A stretch of DNA of 64,000 nucleotides, from NCBI GenBank assembly GCA_026119855.1, contig JAOWBW010000250.1:496001-560000 (forward strand), written 5' to 3'. Numbering within the stretch: the stretch's first letter is position 1; each line of letters starts with the position of its first letter. Position numbers and translations under genes: made by a program. Origin of the DNA: Campanula takesimana. Lineage: Eukaryota; Streptophyta; Magnoliopsida; Asterales; Campanulaceae. This document shows, piece after piece, positions 10,688 to 21,692 of the stretch. A model generated the notes under the pieces. The model saw only the letters and a list, made by a program, of their open reading frames with translations, had not been told where the DNA came from and searched no databases.

Positions 10688-10906
10688 TGTAAGTACCCCA
10701 ATCTGAATTTGACCTACTTTAGAGGAATTCTTGGTACCATTTAGGGATAAACCAATGGGCCAAGACCTCACTAGGATAAACCTAATATTCCAGGACTGAA
10801 CTGGAATTAAACTTAGAAAAATCCAGAAGATCGCCAAGTTGAGTCGTACGGATGGTTTGGGTGCTTGAGGGGTTGAGCCGTACGGCTATGTTGGGCACCC
10901 TCAGTC

Positions 10907-10916
10907 CCTATAAATT
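10907..10916 (+). promoter_or_regulatory. TATA box of Tat-type LTR
   Basis: CCTATAAATT, only about 20 bp downstream of the palindromic word GCCGTACGGC. It is the likely core promoter of the element. Confidence 0.6.
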
Positions 10917-11202
10917 GAACCCCATGCTGATCATTTCAGGTGGGGGGGAGAAAACGTTTTGTGTGTTGATACTCTGCCAGTTTGAGAGCAAAAACTGTGA
11001 GTGATACACATTTGAGTGAAAAGTGAGGAAGATAGGCCATAACCATCTTAGGTGAAGCCTCCTTCTCCCCATCTTCTTCTTCATCTCAAACTCTTTTTGT
11101 TATTGTTCATATTACTTGCTTACTTTGTGTTATTTCTTATTATTCTTGCAAGCCTTGTCCATTCAAGCACTTTACATTTCTTTCAAGTCTTGTCCATTTC
11201 AA

Positions 11203-11203
11203 G

Positions 11204-11272
<69 letters not shown>
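11203..11272. repeat. (TA)n microsatellite in Tat-type LTR
   Basis: A run of about 34 TA units. Open frames crossing it (poly-Tyr-Ile) are artefacts of the repeat. Confidence 0.95.
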
Positions 11273-11277
<5 letters not shown>

Positions 11278-12296
11278 CAAGTCTTGCCTTCTCAAGCTAT
11301 ATATATTATTGTTATATATATATGTATTATGATTATATATGTACATTGGAACCAAATCATGAGGTGATTCAAGGTTCCCTTCATTCCTTGTGTATGAGTG
11401 TGGGGTAAAACCTAAAGATGATCATGGTTTGTTAAGTTTTATGTTGATTTTGTTCTTGTTTGGCCATGAGAGTCATGATTGGGTGATAAAGTTTCAATCT
11501 TTATCATCCCAACCATGACCTAACCATAAAATCACCAAGTATGGGACATAAAGATCCAATATTTATGTTACATTTTTGTTTCTAAAGGTTTAATCTTGCA
11601 TAATAAGTCAATTTTGATGGTAAAGTTTCAATCTTTACTCATCAAATGGTCATTTTGGCCCAAAGGGCATGTTCATCAACTTTCTCAAAATTTACCCAAT
11701 GATTGTCTTGATCACACCCAAAACCTTTGTTTTTGGTGTCTAATTTGTGATCAATGACATAAGGATGATTAAATCCATGTTTTTGTTGAAGAAAATAACT
11801 GAAAATGATCATCACAGTCCAGTTTCAGCAAGAACACTCTGTTTTGCCTGAAACTGGATAGTTTTCTGATAAACTGTCAAAAACCCTTGGAATGCTCTCC
11901 CTAGCTGTACGGCTACTTTGGCCAGGGAGTGCATTTTCCAGTTTCTTCCCTTTCTGACTGAAATGTTTGCAAAATAACCCTTTTCTATTAAATGATTAAC
12001 CAGTTTTGTTAAAATGTCAGTTTCTCCCATTTTTGAAATACACACACACATGCACGTTTGTTAACTAACGTTAGGGAGACTCGGTCCTATCTGAGGTGAC
12101 TTGGGTGACGTAAAACTCTTCCCAAGGCGTAACCTGACCTCCGAACTAATAGAATCTCTAACCTTTCCATTTGTTGGGTTAAATAATTAACAAATGTGGC
12201 GACTCCGTTATGTTTTGCGTGATAACCGTGTTTGATTTTTCGCCCTTCGAAATGAAAGCCCTTCGTTTCCTTCGTCACGGGGTGGGATCCTTACAG

Positions 12297-12314
12297 TGGC
12301 GACTCCGCTGGGGA
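12297..12314 (+). other. PBS of Tat-type element (tRNA-Arg)
   Basis: TGGCGACTCCGCTGGGGA begins one base after the LTR and is complementary to the 3' end of a plant tRNA-Arg, the primer used by Ogre-type elements (family knowledge). A partial copy of the motif also occurs inside the LTR at about 12196. Confidence 0.85.
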
Positions 12315-14029
12315 GTAAAGTGTTTGCAAACTTCTTTTTAGAAGCTTTGAGGACACTTTTGTGTGGGTCAAACTCCTGTCCCCCGTTTTCGTTAACTTTT
12401 GTGTTTGTTTTGTGTGTGCTGTGTTTCTGTTTGAATCTTCTGGAGGTGAAACTGTTCTGGAAATGCAATAAACTGGGGCTTGATGATCAGAAGTTTAAAA
12501 ACTGCAAAAAATAATTGCCAGGATGCTATAGCCGTAAGGCTATGTTGGGCAGGGAACAAAATGTTTCAAAATTTAACAATTTTGTGCAGGGCAGAAACAT
12601 TCTGTGTCCCTTTTGCTTCTGCTCATCCAGGTTCCAAATTTACAGATTTGTTTGTGCACATTACCTTCTTCTTTTTTAGCCAAAACTTGGTTTTTAAAGC
12701 TTGGTTATGCACAAGTCTTTTGGACATAAAATTGGGTTTTCAAAGCCTCCTTGTGCATAACCCATTTTGTAAAATTTTTTGAATCCTTTGTTGTGCACAA
12801 CTTGTTTTCCAAATGATTTTCAAAAAGATTGTTTCTTGTGAAGTTTTGATTTCAAAGAATCTTTGGTTGTGCACAATTTGTTGTATGTACAAGTTTTGGC
12901 TTTGTCTGTTCATATGATTCTTGCTTGATTGCTTGTGTAAATAGGTTATTCATGCTTGCTTACATTTGTTCATTATACTTGTTCATATGCTATTGTGTAC
13001 ATTTGTTCATGATGTTAAAACGAATTGAAAATTTCTATTTTAACTCAAAAGAGAACATAGAATGGCTTCACACTACGCGCACTTGACCTTTCACGTTCCA
13101 AATGCCCTTTAAACCCAGGATGGATGCCAGATGCAGCTTGATTGGTGATCTTGTGCCCTTCTAGCGCGCACGGGTCCATTCCACCTCCCCTTCCGAGCCG
13201 AGTCAACCACACTTGTCTGTGACACACAAATACCAAGACTTTGGTTGGTTTTTGGTCTAGCTCACGTTACCAGGTCCCTAATACGTGTCTAAAGCTAATC
13301 ATGGCTAAGTTGATGCCCGAGTCATGACTCCTTGTGAAAGTGTGACCATGGTCAACTTTGACCCGGTCCTTGACTTATGCGTTAATATTGGCTATAATTA
13401 ACCTAAGTCATGTGCTATGGATAGGGTGACACTGTGTTATCGAGCCCTAATGAATGGTTCATACTAATCATCCTTAAGCCCATGGATAAGATTCGAGAGC
13501 CCTCATCAAAGATGAGGTTATGCCAGAAGTCCCTTAAGTCCCTAAGACGAATCTCGATCTTAACCGGGGCTTAATCATGATTGGAATGGCTCACGCATTG
13601 GGAATCTTGCGATGCACTAGACCCTAGGTTCGTTTCTTTTGGTCGGTGGAAGCCGCTTGCCCTATAAGACCCTCGCCCGGGACAGTCCATCCTTAGGGGT
13701 GTGCAAGGAAGGTGAAAAACCAGGGGTCTATAGGCGTAGTGATGGCCTCCACTGATCCAGGATGTAGAATAGTTGCGAAAAAGAAGAGAAATCTTTTCCA
13801 ACCAGTTAGGAATAAATGCGTTTTAAGTACACATGAACATAATTAATAATAATGAACCATCATGTTGCATGAGCCTAAACCCATTCTCCCAAACACCAAC
13901 CCGAGTTGATACCCGAGTCTGAAATGAACCTCCTCCGCAACTCGTAAGAAGTGGGTCAGAGTTCCGGGTCATCGTCTGATTAGTGCCGAGTCTGACAGTT
14001 CATCAGCAGCTTCACCCAGACTTCTCCGA
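12315..14029 (+). other. Tat-type 5' leader without ORF
   Basis: 1.7 kb between PBS and gag. Ogre elements often carry an extra ORF here; I see no long frame. It holds a word related to the LTR's GCCGTACGGC (about 12529) and five close copies of the palindrome TTGTGCACAA (12651, 12705, 12751, 12791, 12867). The part after 13060 resembles the leader of the gag-only element at about 21000-21600. Confidence 0.6.
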
Positions 14030-15241
14030 ATGGCTAGTCCGGCAGGAAGTAGTAGTGGGGGTGACAACGCAGCGGATCCGAATGGTCTTAGTAGGGAAGA
14101 GCTGGTACAAGCTCTAGAGGCCGCTAGGTCCCAGGAAGAGAATGTCAGGAAACGCCATGAGGATATGCAGAATAGGGTTATGGAAGCCATGAGGCAGAGA
14201 GGGGTAGCCGTTGTGTTTGAAAACGACGGAAGTTTTGTGGAGATCACTGATGAAGAGGAAATTGAGAATGTGCAGCCCCGAGGATATAACCGGGTTCCGC
14301 CCCTTCAAGCTTACCCAAATGTGGAGACCACACGTCCCACATTCCAAGCCACCACTCACCAAAATGTGCCTACCACTCATGCTTCCCTTGTCCCGCCGGG
14401 TAGTTCTCCCATGTACCCGCTAGGGTTCAACTTGTATGACACAATCCCAAATAGCCGAGCACCTTTGGCTCCAGCTACCATTGGCCTGCCACCTCCAGCT
14501 TTGCCAACCACCTCTCGAGAAGTGCCTTACCCACTTTACCACCTAATGGCCCAAACCTCTGAGGCTATCCCACCATATATCCCAACAAGTAACCCGGCAC
14601 CAGGGTATGTTTACACCCATTTGCCGCCTCAAAATCCTCCTCCGATGGTCCCATCCACCACTTCACCTCCCACCACAATGCCAGTAACAAGCCAAACCGT
14701 GGGATCAATCAACTCAAGCCCACATGTGGACCCCCAGATGGGGTGGTTGGTAGAGAAGTTGAAACAAATGGAAGAAAGATTTGAGAGGATGAATGAAAAG
14801 AAATCTTCCTTGGGGATCACCGACCCCAACAAGATTGTTCCTCTGCCTCACAAGTTCAAAATTCCAGATATATATAAATTTGATGGGACTGCCTACCCCC
14901 AGACTCATCTCAATGCTTATACTTTAGCCATGAGAGCAAAAGGGTGTACCATACAGCAAATGGCCAATCACTTCCAACTGTCCTTAAGGGGAAACGCCCT
15001 CAAGTGGTTCTTTCACTTGAAAGATGAATCCCGAGCAACATGGGATGCAATCAAGGAAGCATTCCTCAACAAATATCTGTCAAACCTAGATGGGAAACTA
15101 GCCGGGTTGATCTGCAAAGCACCCTGCAAAAGGAAAATGAACCAATATGATAGTTCTACAAGGGATGGAATTATAAACTTGGGGAGATTTCCAACCCACC
15201 CACAGAAGAGGAACAATTGGACATTTTCCAATCATTTTTGA
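14030..15241 (+). pseudogene. gag: Tat-type Gag, N-terminal and capsid part
   Basis: A 403-aa frame from ATG 14030. Residues 1-90 are charged and helical (REELVQALEAARSQEENVRKR, probably coiled coil), followed by a Pro/Thr-rich linker (about 90-230). A Retrotrans_gag capsid region follows at about 265-370 (PHKFKIPDIYKFDGTAYPQTH, LSLRGNALKWFFHL, WDAIKEAFLNKY), typical of Tat/Ogre Gag. It loses frame at about 15120-15140, where the frame 15217-15540 takes over. No zinc knuckle is in this part. The ATG follows a long leader and I saw no better start. Confidence 0.85.
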
Positions 15242-15985
15242 AACCTAAGCTGCGGGCCTTGATCAGTCATCACTTTTGCCCCAACCTCCGGGCAATGGTC
15301 ACTACCGGGTCCAAATTTGAGAAGGCCCTTAATGAGAAATCCTCTACTCAGGACAGTGGGAACTCCTACAGATATCGTCCCCCGACAGCCGGTAAAGGGA
15401 AGGAAGCCGTGGGAACGGTAAACAATATCCAAGGGGAGAATCCGAGACAAACTCCGCAAAGGGCCGGGAACTTGGAAAGGCACCCGTATATTAGATTTGA
15501 GGACTTTGGGATCCCTTGGGTAAGGTGTTTGAAGGGTTAGTTAAACAAGGCATTGCAAAACCCCTGGTTAACTTCCAACCCATAAACCCCGAGAGGTACT
15601 GTGACGAGAGCAAGAGGTGTGCATTCCACAGCTACCATGGGCATGATACCAAAATTGCCCCGCTGTAAAGAGCATCATCCTAGATTTGATTGCCAAAGGG
15701 AAGCTCGAGCACCCCCAAAGGCCAAACGTGATCAATAATCCATTCCCCAACAACCATTGCATTAATATGATTGAATTTGGGCCAGTCGATGTGAATATGA
15801 TTGAGTTCGGGGAGCCGACACCGATGAACCTTTTGGAATTCTATGTCCTGATGACTGAGATTGGGGAGGAATGGAAGGAAACCCTATGGGCATGTGTGCA
15901 GGAGGGAAACATGAACTGCCCATCCGACTCCGTGATTGCCAATATGATAAGTGCGAGGATCCCCCACCAAAATGCCGTGAGTTGA
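15140..15985 (+). pseudogene. gag: Tat-type Gag C-terminal part (nucleocapsid-like)
   Basis: Continuation of Gag in two frames. The first (about 15140-15540) finishes the capsid region (QSFLKPKLRALISHHF) and a basic tail. The second (from about 15541, clearly 15686-15985) follows an HSYHGHDTK block that resembles the zinc-knuckle region of Tat Gags, although the final Cys is lost to an indel at about 15660. The tandem phrase NMIEFGPVDVNMIEFGEP lies at about 15768-15822. At least three frameshifts occur within 850 bp. Confidence 0.65.
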
Positions 15986-17052
15986 TCGTAATAACACTCA
16001 CCGAGCATGAGCTAACATTCGAAGAGTGCATGGAGGAAATGGAAAAGTCCATTAAGAACACGTTGGACAGCGAGAGCCAAGGCTCAAAAGGGATTTGTCC
16101 TCCGCCTGATGATTGCTTCCATGTAATTGAAGCATGTAGTTCATCCACCGACGAAAGGACAATTAAGCGGGTGGGTCACCCTAATGGAAAGAATGGGTCC
16201 GAAATTGCAAAGACCCCAGAAATCACCAACTATGAAGGGTACCTCACCCAAATGAAAGGAGCTATTCGCTCTATGCCCCGTAAGGATCTACGAATCCTGT
16301 GTGAAAGTGATGATGATGAGGTTTCTTCAAATATGCCTCCCCGTGTTCCTTCCCTGAGATTGGAAGAAGAAGGCTTTCCGGCCTTGGATGACTTCTTAGC
16401 TTTGCCACCGTTGTCTCCACCGCCACCGCTGATTGATGGGTCTGTATTCCCGGATTACTATTGTTGCATGCTTACTTTGGAAAAACTCCGTGAAACCGTA
16501 GGAGTTGGGAAGAGCCAAAGCCACCACCCTATCTCTCTAGAAAAGATTCGTGAGTCGGCATACGCCCCGAAAGGAATGGTCATGGTGAATGAGTTAAGAA
16601 AGGAAGAATGGCCATATGGTACCCAGAACCCCCCGCCACTCAGGAAAGGGGCGAAAGAGGTTGACAACCCTTTGGAAGTGAGTGTACTGACTCGATCTGG
16701 GCAAGTGCACACGGAGAACCCTAAGAAACCTCCGCCACCAGAACACCGAATGCCTCCCCCTCTTGCTAGTGAGGCAAAAGCCCTAGATTCCAGAGAAGAG
16801 GATCCCGTCTTAACCCAACTCAAGAGGACACAAGCTAACATATCTTTATGGTCCCTCCTCACTTCCTCCTACCCTCACAAGCTCAAGTTGGAGGAATGCT
16901 TGGCCCAAACTATGGTACCTACCATGGCTACCCCCGAAGAGGCCGTGCAAACGATTGGGAGTGTTCAATATGGGAATGTCATCACATTCACAAACTTGGA
17001 TTTGCCAAAATTTGGGGCTAACGACAATGAGGCCCTCTACATCACGGTGTAA
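15900..17052 (+). pseudogene. Tat-type Gag-protease linker and protease N-terminal part
   Basis: An open frame to 17052. The N-terminal two thirds is acidic and Pro-rich. Residues around 285-370 (SVLTRSGQVHTENP, then PVLTQLKRTQANISLWSLL) match the conserved block that precedes retropepsin in Tat/Ogre elements, and NVITFTNLDLPKFGANDNEALYITV-like sequence follows. The frame stops exactly where the protease catalytic DG motif should come. That catalytic segment appears deleted, so the protease is dead. Confidence 0.7.
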
Positions 17053-17464
17053 TTGGATGAGGCCATCTACTACAGAAGGAACCAACACCAATGGGATTCC
17101 CGTGTTAGAAATCAAACATGAGGAGAGCGGCATGGTTTTGACCGGCTTCACCGAGATACCATCCAAAACCCACATCTGTTGTGTAGATCTTATGCTCACC
17201 AAGGACAGGATTCCCCCTACAATAAAAATGATGCGTTTGATGCGCTACCTCCCGGGGCTCGGTCTTGGTAAGAAACTCCAAGGGACCCACAAGATTGTTG
17301 AGATCAAAGACCAAAAGATGCTCCATGGCTTGGGATACAAACCCACCCCGAGGACCATAGGATGGATAAGGAAATGGCTCGAAAAAGAAGCCAAGCCAGA
17401 GCTCAAGGGATTCCGTTTAAGGCTTCCAACCTCCGCCCTTACACTTTTGAGGGGTCCAAACTAA
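17053..17464 (+). pseudogene. Tat-type protease C-terminal part with G-patch
   Basis: The frame shifts relative to the preceding piece. LPGLGLGKKLQGTHKIVEI and MLHGLGYKPT (about 17250-17350) form a G-patch, a glycine-rich RNA-binding motif found after protease in many Tat-clade elements and betaretroviruses. A basic tail follows (IRKWLEKEAKPELKG). It ends at the stop 17462-17464. Confidence 0.75.
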
Positions 17465-18355
17465 GGCCCCGGAGCCGAAGGAGCCAATGATGACCAATTG
17501 GGATAAGTTGCAAGAGGATCTCAAAAGATTCTGAGGGATGGTGGCTAACCCCGTAAGGAGGGCATTTCTTGATACACCCAAGATGACCGGTCCTACCGAG
17601 ACCACTACGAGTCACGAATACACCTTTAGGGGAGTGCCCGAGATGGTAAGGGAATTTGAAACCTTGTCTATAGTAGAGGCTAGCCAAGAAAGGGGACCCG
17701 TTTGGGGTCAAAATGGTACATGCAAGTTTGAGGAGGTAACTCTCGAGCACACCACCAAGGAAGTCATGGATGACGAATGGAATGGTGTGGTAATGCAAGA
17801 AATGTTTGGGGAGGAGTTGGTCGTGCCTGATCTGATTGGACTCGAAAAGGAAATGATTGCTGTGATAGGAGATGGATCTCCTGGGACCTTTGACCCCCCT
17901 CGCACCTTGGTAAGCCCGATGGACATGCCTCTGAAGAATTGGGTAACCTTCTCTGGACCGGTGGCGAGCAAGGAGGAAATGACCATGAATCTTGGACTGG
18001 ATCCCCGCCCCCTAGAGTCAAATGTCATAGGGTCCAATGTAGTTGAGTCCCCTCAATCTCTTGTCTTTAAATTTGAGTCTTCTTCCTCCGAGGGCCTCAC
18101 GCCCGAAGATTATGAACTTGTAGCCAACATTGTATTCCCGTTTGCATTGAATGAAATGATAGACCTTTCTGAGTATCCCCTCATTGCCAACTTATTAGAT
18201 GATAAATTAACTAATAATGTAAAAACGGTTAATGATGAATCACCTAATAATGCAGAAACACTAACTGAACAACACATTAACAATCATCAAAGCAGGTTGT
18301 TGACCGAGAGGAAAACTGTGCCCAAGCTGCCGAAGAGGTTTTAACTAAGGTGAAT
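17465..18355 (+). pseudogene. Tat-type protease-RT linker
   Basis: A 268-aa acidic frame (17538-18344) between protease and RT. It carries no catalytic motif. In Ogre elements an intron lies between protease and RT, so part of this stretch could be spliced; I did not find a clear in-phase splice pair. The frame differs from those on both sides. Confidence 0.5.
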
Positions 18356-18585
18356 TTGGGGACTGAAAATGAGCCGAAAGAGACATAGATTGGTAGCTAG
18401 TTCAAAGGAGCCGAAAGAGAAGCTTTGGTTGAGCTAGTTAAGGAGTATGTGGATGTGTTTGCTTGGTCTTATAAGGATATGCTGGGGTTGGATTCTTCGA
18501 TCGTTGAACACAAGATCCCCGTGGATCCCGAGGTGAAACCTATCAAGCAAAAGCTTTGGCGAATCAAACCGGAATGGTCTTTGCA
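18356..18585 (+). pseudogene. pol: Tat-type reverse transcriptase, N-terminal fragment
   Basis: The frame reads EALVELVKEYVDVFAWSYKD and VEHKIPVDPEVKPIKQKLW, then PEWSL, the conserved start of Tat RT. It is cut at 18585 by the chromovirus LTR and continues in the right phase at 29413 (TSD TTGCA at 18581-18585 and 29413-29417). Two in-frame stops lie upstream of the part shown. Confidence 0.85.
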
Positions 18586-19020
18586 TGTCGCGCCCCATAC
18601 CCGTGGTCTTTGCATGTCGCGCCCCGTACTTTCCCAAAATGTCTTACCCAAAATCACCACCTCGACGTCCTCCCTTGTGCAGTGACCTATCCCCTGGGCT
18701 CTCCTTTATCTAAAACAGTAAACAAATAAGGGTGAGAATGAATCTCAGTAAGCTACTAAAATGCAACTACGTTACATGCTAAAATGATACTCAGAATTGA
18801 ACAATGTCAAGAAACATCCACATAGCACATAACATGAGAGGCTCCCTATCGCCAACCGTCCCATACCGGTTGGAAATAATGACCAACTCATCATACCACA
18901 CATAAGGCAGAAATAAACACTCATACGTGGATACTGAGCCAAGGTTCTCGAATCAAACATATAACCATCTGAGAGATATCAACTGAGCAGCACCAAAGGG
19001 CTGAAACCGGTTCATGAACC

Positions 19021-19053
<33 letters not shown>

Positions 19054-19164
19054 GAGAGGGAAAATGACACATAGTCATAACCCAAACAGTGACTAAACTC
19101 ACTCAAAGGAGAGCTAGCCCAGACCCAATCCGTGGCCCAAGGAAGGGGGTTAAAAATGGGAAAC
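18586..19164 (-). mobile_element. Chromovirus (Tekay-like) solo LTR, left part
   Basis: It starts TGTCGCGCCCC, the reverse complement of the 3' end of Tekay-like LTRs such as 40026-43229, so the LTR is on the minus strand. GAATCTCAGTAAG and the block around CCGTCCCATACCGGTTGG are shared with the LTR at 48536. A CAA microsatellite lies at about 19022-19051. The first 29 bp, with the target TTTGCA, are tandemly duplicated (18586 and 18615). It is interrupted at 19165 by the gag-only element and resumes at 28142. Total length without the insertion is about 1850 bp. Confidence 0.82.
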
Positions 19165-20450
19165 TGTAGACACCCCGCCTTGGACCTCTCACCCCGATTG
19201 CATACAAAGTATTTTTATTTAACTTATTTTGTTGATTTCTGTTACTTCGGTTAAGTTCCTAACTGATTCCGTTAGTTTTGGACTAAACTGCATAACAGAG
19301 TTAACTTTTAGGGTCATTCTGTCATTCTGTCATTTTTCACCCGCGGGCGCTTCCGGCACTGCCAGTGAGCCGCGCGCGCGTCCCGCCTCAAAAGCCGGAC
19401 CCGCGCGCTTCCCACTTTGGAAGTAACGGATTGCACCTTATTTCCCTCCCTTTTCTTATTTACAAACATCTTTTCTTAATCACAAAAACCATCTTTTTAC
19501 ATCCACATTCATCCCCCCTTTTCTCATTAACTCCCAATCCCAAATTCTAAGCTTTTCCCAAAAACTAATATTTCTTTCATTTATTATTTGATTTCTTTTA
19601 TTTCTTTTATTTTTCTTTTATTCATTTATCTTATTTGTGATTGGCCCATTCCATTTCACATGGATGACCAATTTCCCTCCATCATTTCCCTCTCTTTTTT
19701 ACCTATAAAAACCATCATCTTCTACCTTGGAAAGGGACTTCTTTTTGGGACTCCAACCTTGATTCACCAACTACATTATACACAAATTCTCCCAACAAGA
19801 GTTCTTAGTAACAAGACTCTACACAAATTGTTCTACAACAATTTCATTACAACAACAACACTTTCAAGTCAAGGTTCCAAGTCCTCTTTCTCAAGGTACA
19901 ACTCCATTTTCTTCCTTTGTTTTCTTCTTCTTGATGTATGCAATCCCCATTAATGGGACATGACCAACATGACTACTTCACACATTGAAGTTTGTTAAGG
20001 TTATCTCCCTACATTTTAATCTTAACTTTAATTCACCATGTTAATTTCTCTTCATCTCTTAATGTAATTCTTTAACATTACTTGTTACATGTAATCTTTA
20101 TCATTAAATAAATAAAACAATTCTATTTTATTTCCCCTTTTCTTCTCATCACAATTGTTAGCACATTTCTATTTAATTAATTGAAGGACATGTAAATATT
20201 AGAACACCAATAGTAGCAAGACCCGCGTAAGCGGGGCGGAGTGGGTGTTTAAGTACTTCCCACTCCGTCACCTAACCCCCGAACCCTTCTTTCCCGAATC
20301 TCTGGTTTTGTACATAAATTAGGCTATTTCTAGGTTTTTCTTATGTTCCTTTAAAAACATAGGTGGCGACTCTAAACAATCTAAAACAAGTTAGACATCC
20401 TAGGATAATTCACCGCTCTAGCCAAGACGTGGTTTCCCGGGGTATCTACA
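19165..20450 (+). repeat. 5' LTR of gag-only element
   Basis: 1286 bp, TGTAGACACCCC..TATCTACA. GC-rich words (GCGGGCGC, GCCGCGCGCGCG, CCGCGCGC) cluster at 19341-19410. TATA box CTATAAAAA is at 19703-19711. Towards the end come the hairpins CCCGC-gtaa-GCGGG and GGAGTGGG..CCCACTCC (about 20222-20267), then CTAACCCCCGAACCC and GTGGCGACTC (about 20363). Confidence 0.95.
19703..19711 (+). promoter_or_regulatory. TATA box of gag-only element
   Basis: CTATAAAAA in a pyrimidine-rich context, repeated at 27378-27386 in the 3' LTR. The predicted start of transcription is some 30 bp downstream. Confidence 0.65.
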
Positions 20451-20451
20451 G

Positions 20452-20470
20452 TGGCGACTCCGCTGGGGAC
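20452..20470 (+). other. PBS of gag-only element (tRNA-Arg)
   Basis: TGGCGACTCCGCTGGGGAC begins one base after the 5' LTR. It is the same primer site as in the Tat-type element at 12297. Confidence 0.9.
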
Positions 20471-21692
20471 GATAGAGGGTTAAACTTGCGTTTTCATTTT
20501 TGGTGTTCTTTTATTCTGTTTTCTGGGCATTCTGGTAAAAAGGGTGGGAAGCGCGCGCCTCTGGCCTTCTTGGCCTAAAGCGCGCGCGTCCAACCCCAAT
20601 TACCAGAATCGCCCGCCTCCTTTCTTGTCCTTCAATTCCATATTTCTGTGCTAACAATTACTGCAGGGGAAAGTTTTCTTAATTAAGGGTCAAGGCAATC
20701 CCTTGAACCCACTGATTTGCAGGTTCTCACCCAGAAGCGGGCGCCTCTGCCCTTCTTCCTCTCACGCGCGCGCCTTCCGCATAGGCAACCCAATGCGCGC
20801 GCTTCTGGGCGCATTCCCAGAACAGAACAGTGCACAGAAACAGAACAGAATGACAGTGTGTGGGCACCGGGCCTGCATACAATTTCTTTTACTTTCTGTT
20901 TGTTTTATCGGTCACACGGGTGATTCGAAAGTTGTAATTATGTGCTTATTTGTTTTTTTTATTTCTTTTGAAAAAAAAAAATAATAATAAAAATGTTTTG
21001 TCACATGTTAGACCTCACACTACATGCACATATTCCTATGAATTGCTCACTATCGAGTCGCACAAGTCCAACCCCAAACCCGTCGAGGCCCGTCCTAGGA
21101 AGTTTCAAGCTCCACCAGACCTTGACTCTTTCGAAGCGGTAAACCTCAGCCCGTGGCGTAGTTCATGACTACATGCCGGGGGTGACCTTTGAGCCTCATA
21201 TTCAAGCCGAGCACAAACCACACAATTCTAGTTTAAGGTCTAACACTCCGTGACTCAAGTCGGTTTTCATGCACCGATATTTCCCTAAACTAATGTCTTC
21301 AAATCATACATGCCAACTTGTTGCAATGGACGAAATAAAACTCCGTCCCCAAAAGTGGCTATCTTGGACGAAAATAAAAAAATCCGTCCCCGCATGTATG
21401 ATTTACTACATTAATTTAGTTTAATCCCGATACATGTAGGATTCACAAGCGTGGTGGAATCCGATGAGTATATGGGACCGCGAGAAGGTCTATATACTAG
21501 TGTGACGATCCCACTATTTTTTCTAGAAACCCCAAAAAGGACCACGTCCTTCCGACTTTGTAAATAAAAAAAAAAAGAGTCGTTTTTCCTTATGTGGTTG
21601 AGTCTTTTTCTTTGTTTGTGGGTTAATTCATTTTATCCAAAAGGTGTTTGTGGGGCCATCCTAAGATCAACCGTGTTCTTTCCATAGGTCCA
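20471..21692 (+). other. Leader of gag-only element
   Basis: 1.2 kb between PBS and gag without a gene. GCGCGC-containing words lie at about 20551, 20580, 20765 and 20796, i.e. within 350 bp of the PBS. The stretch around 21000-21300 resembles the equivalent leader of the Tat-type element. An AG dinucleotide just before the gag ATG (TTCCATAG at about 21681) could be a splice acceptor, but I see no compelling donor. Confidence 0.55.

Larger units (their letters stand above)
10688..12295 (+). repeat. 5' LTR of Tat/Ogre-type Ty3 element
   Basis: The 1608-bp LTR starts TGTAAGTACCCC and ends GATCCTTACA, followed one base later by the PBS. TATA box CCTATAAATT is at 10907-10916, preceded by the word GCCGTACGGC (10877-10886) and a relative at 10834. 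A (TA)n tract at about 11206-11272 lies downstream. Near the 3' end a hairpin (CTTGGG..CCCAAG, about 12101-12127), a CTCCGAAC block and GTGGCGACTCCG (about 12196) form a U5 module shared with the LTRs at 19165 and 32069. The left flank is AAAGG; the matching right LTR is not in the window. Confidence 0.88.

Noticed and set aside
11052..11408. ORFs of 118 and 83 aa in the Tat-type LTR
   Set aside because: Mostly Tyr-Ile repeats encoded by a (TA)n microsatellite inside an LTR.
15762..17202. Minus-strand ORFs of 118-134 aa over Tat gag/protease
   Set aside because: Antisense shadows of the plus-strand polyprotein; no domain.
19588..19953. 121-aa hydrophobic ORF, repeated at 27263-27628
   Set aside because: LTR sequence around the TATA box, duplicated because both LTRs contain it; hydrophobicity reflects T-richness.
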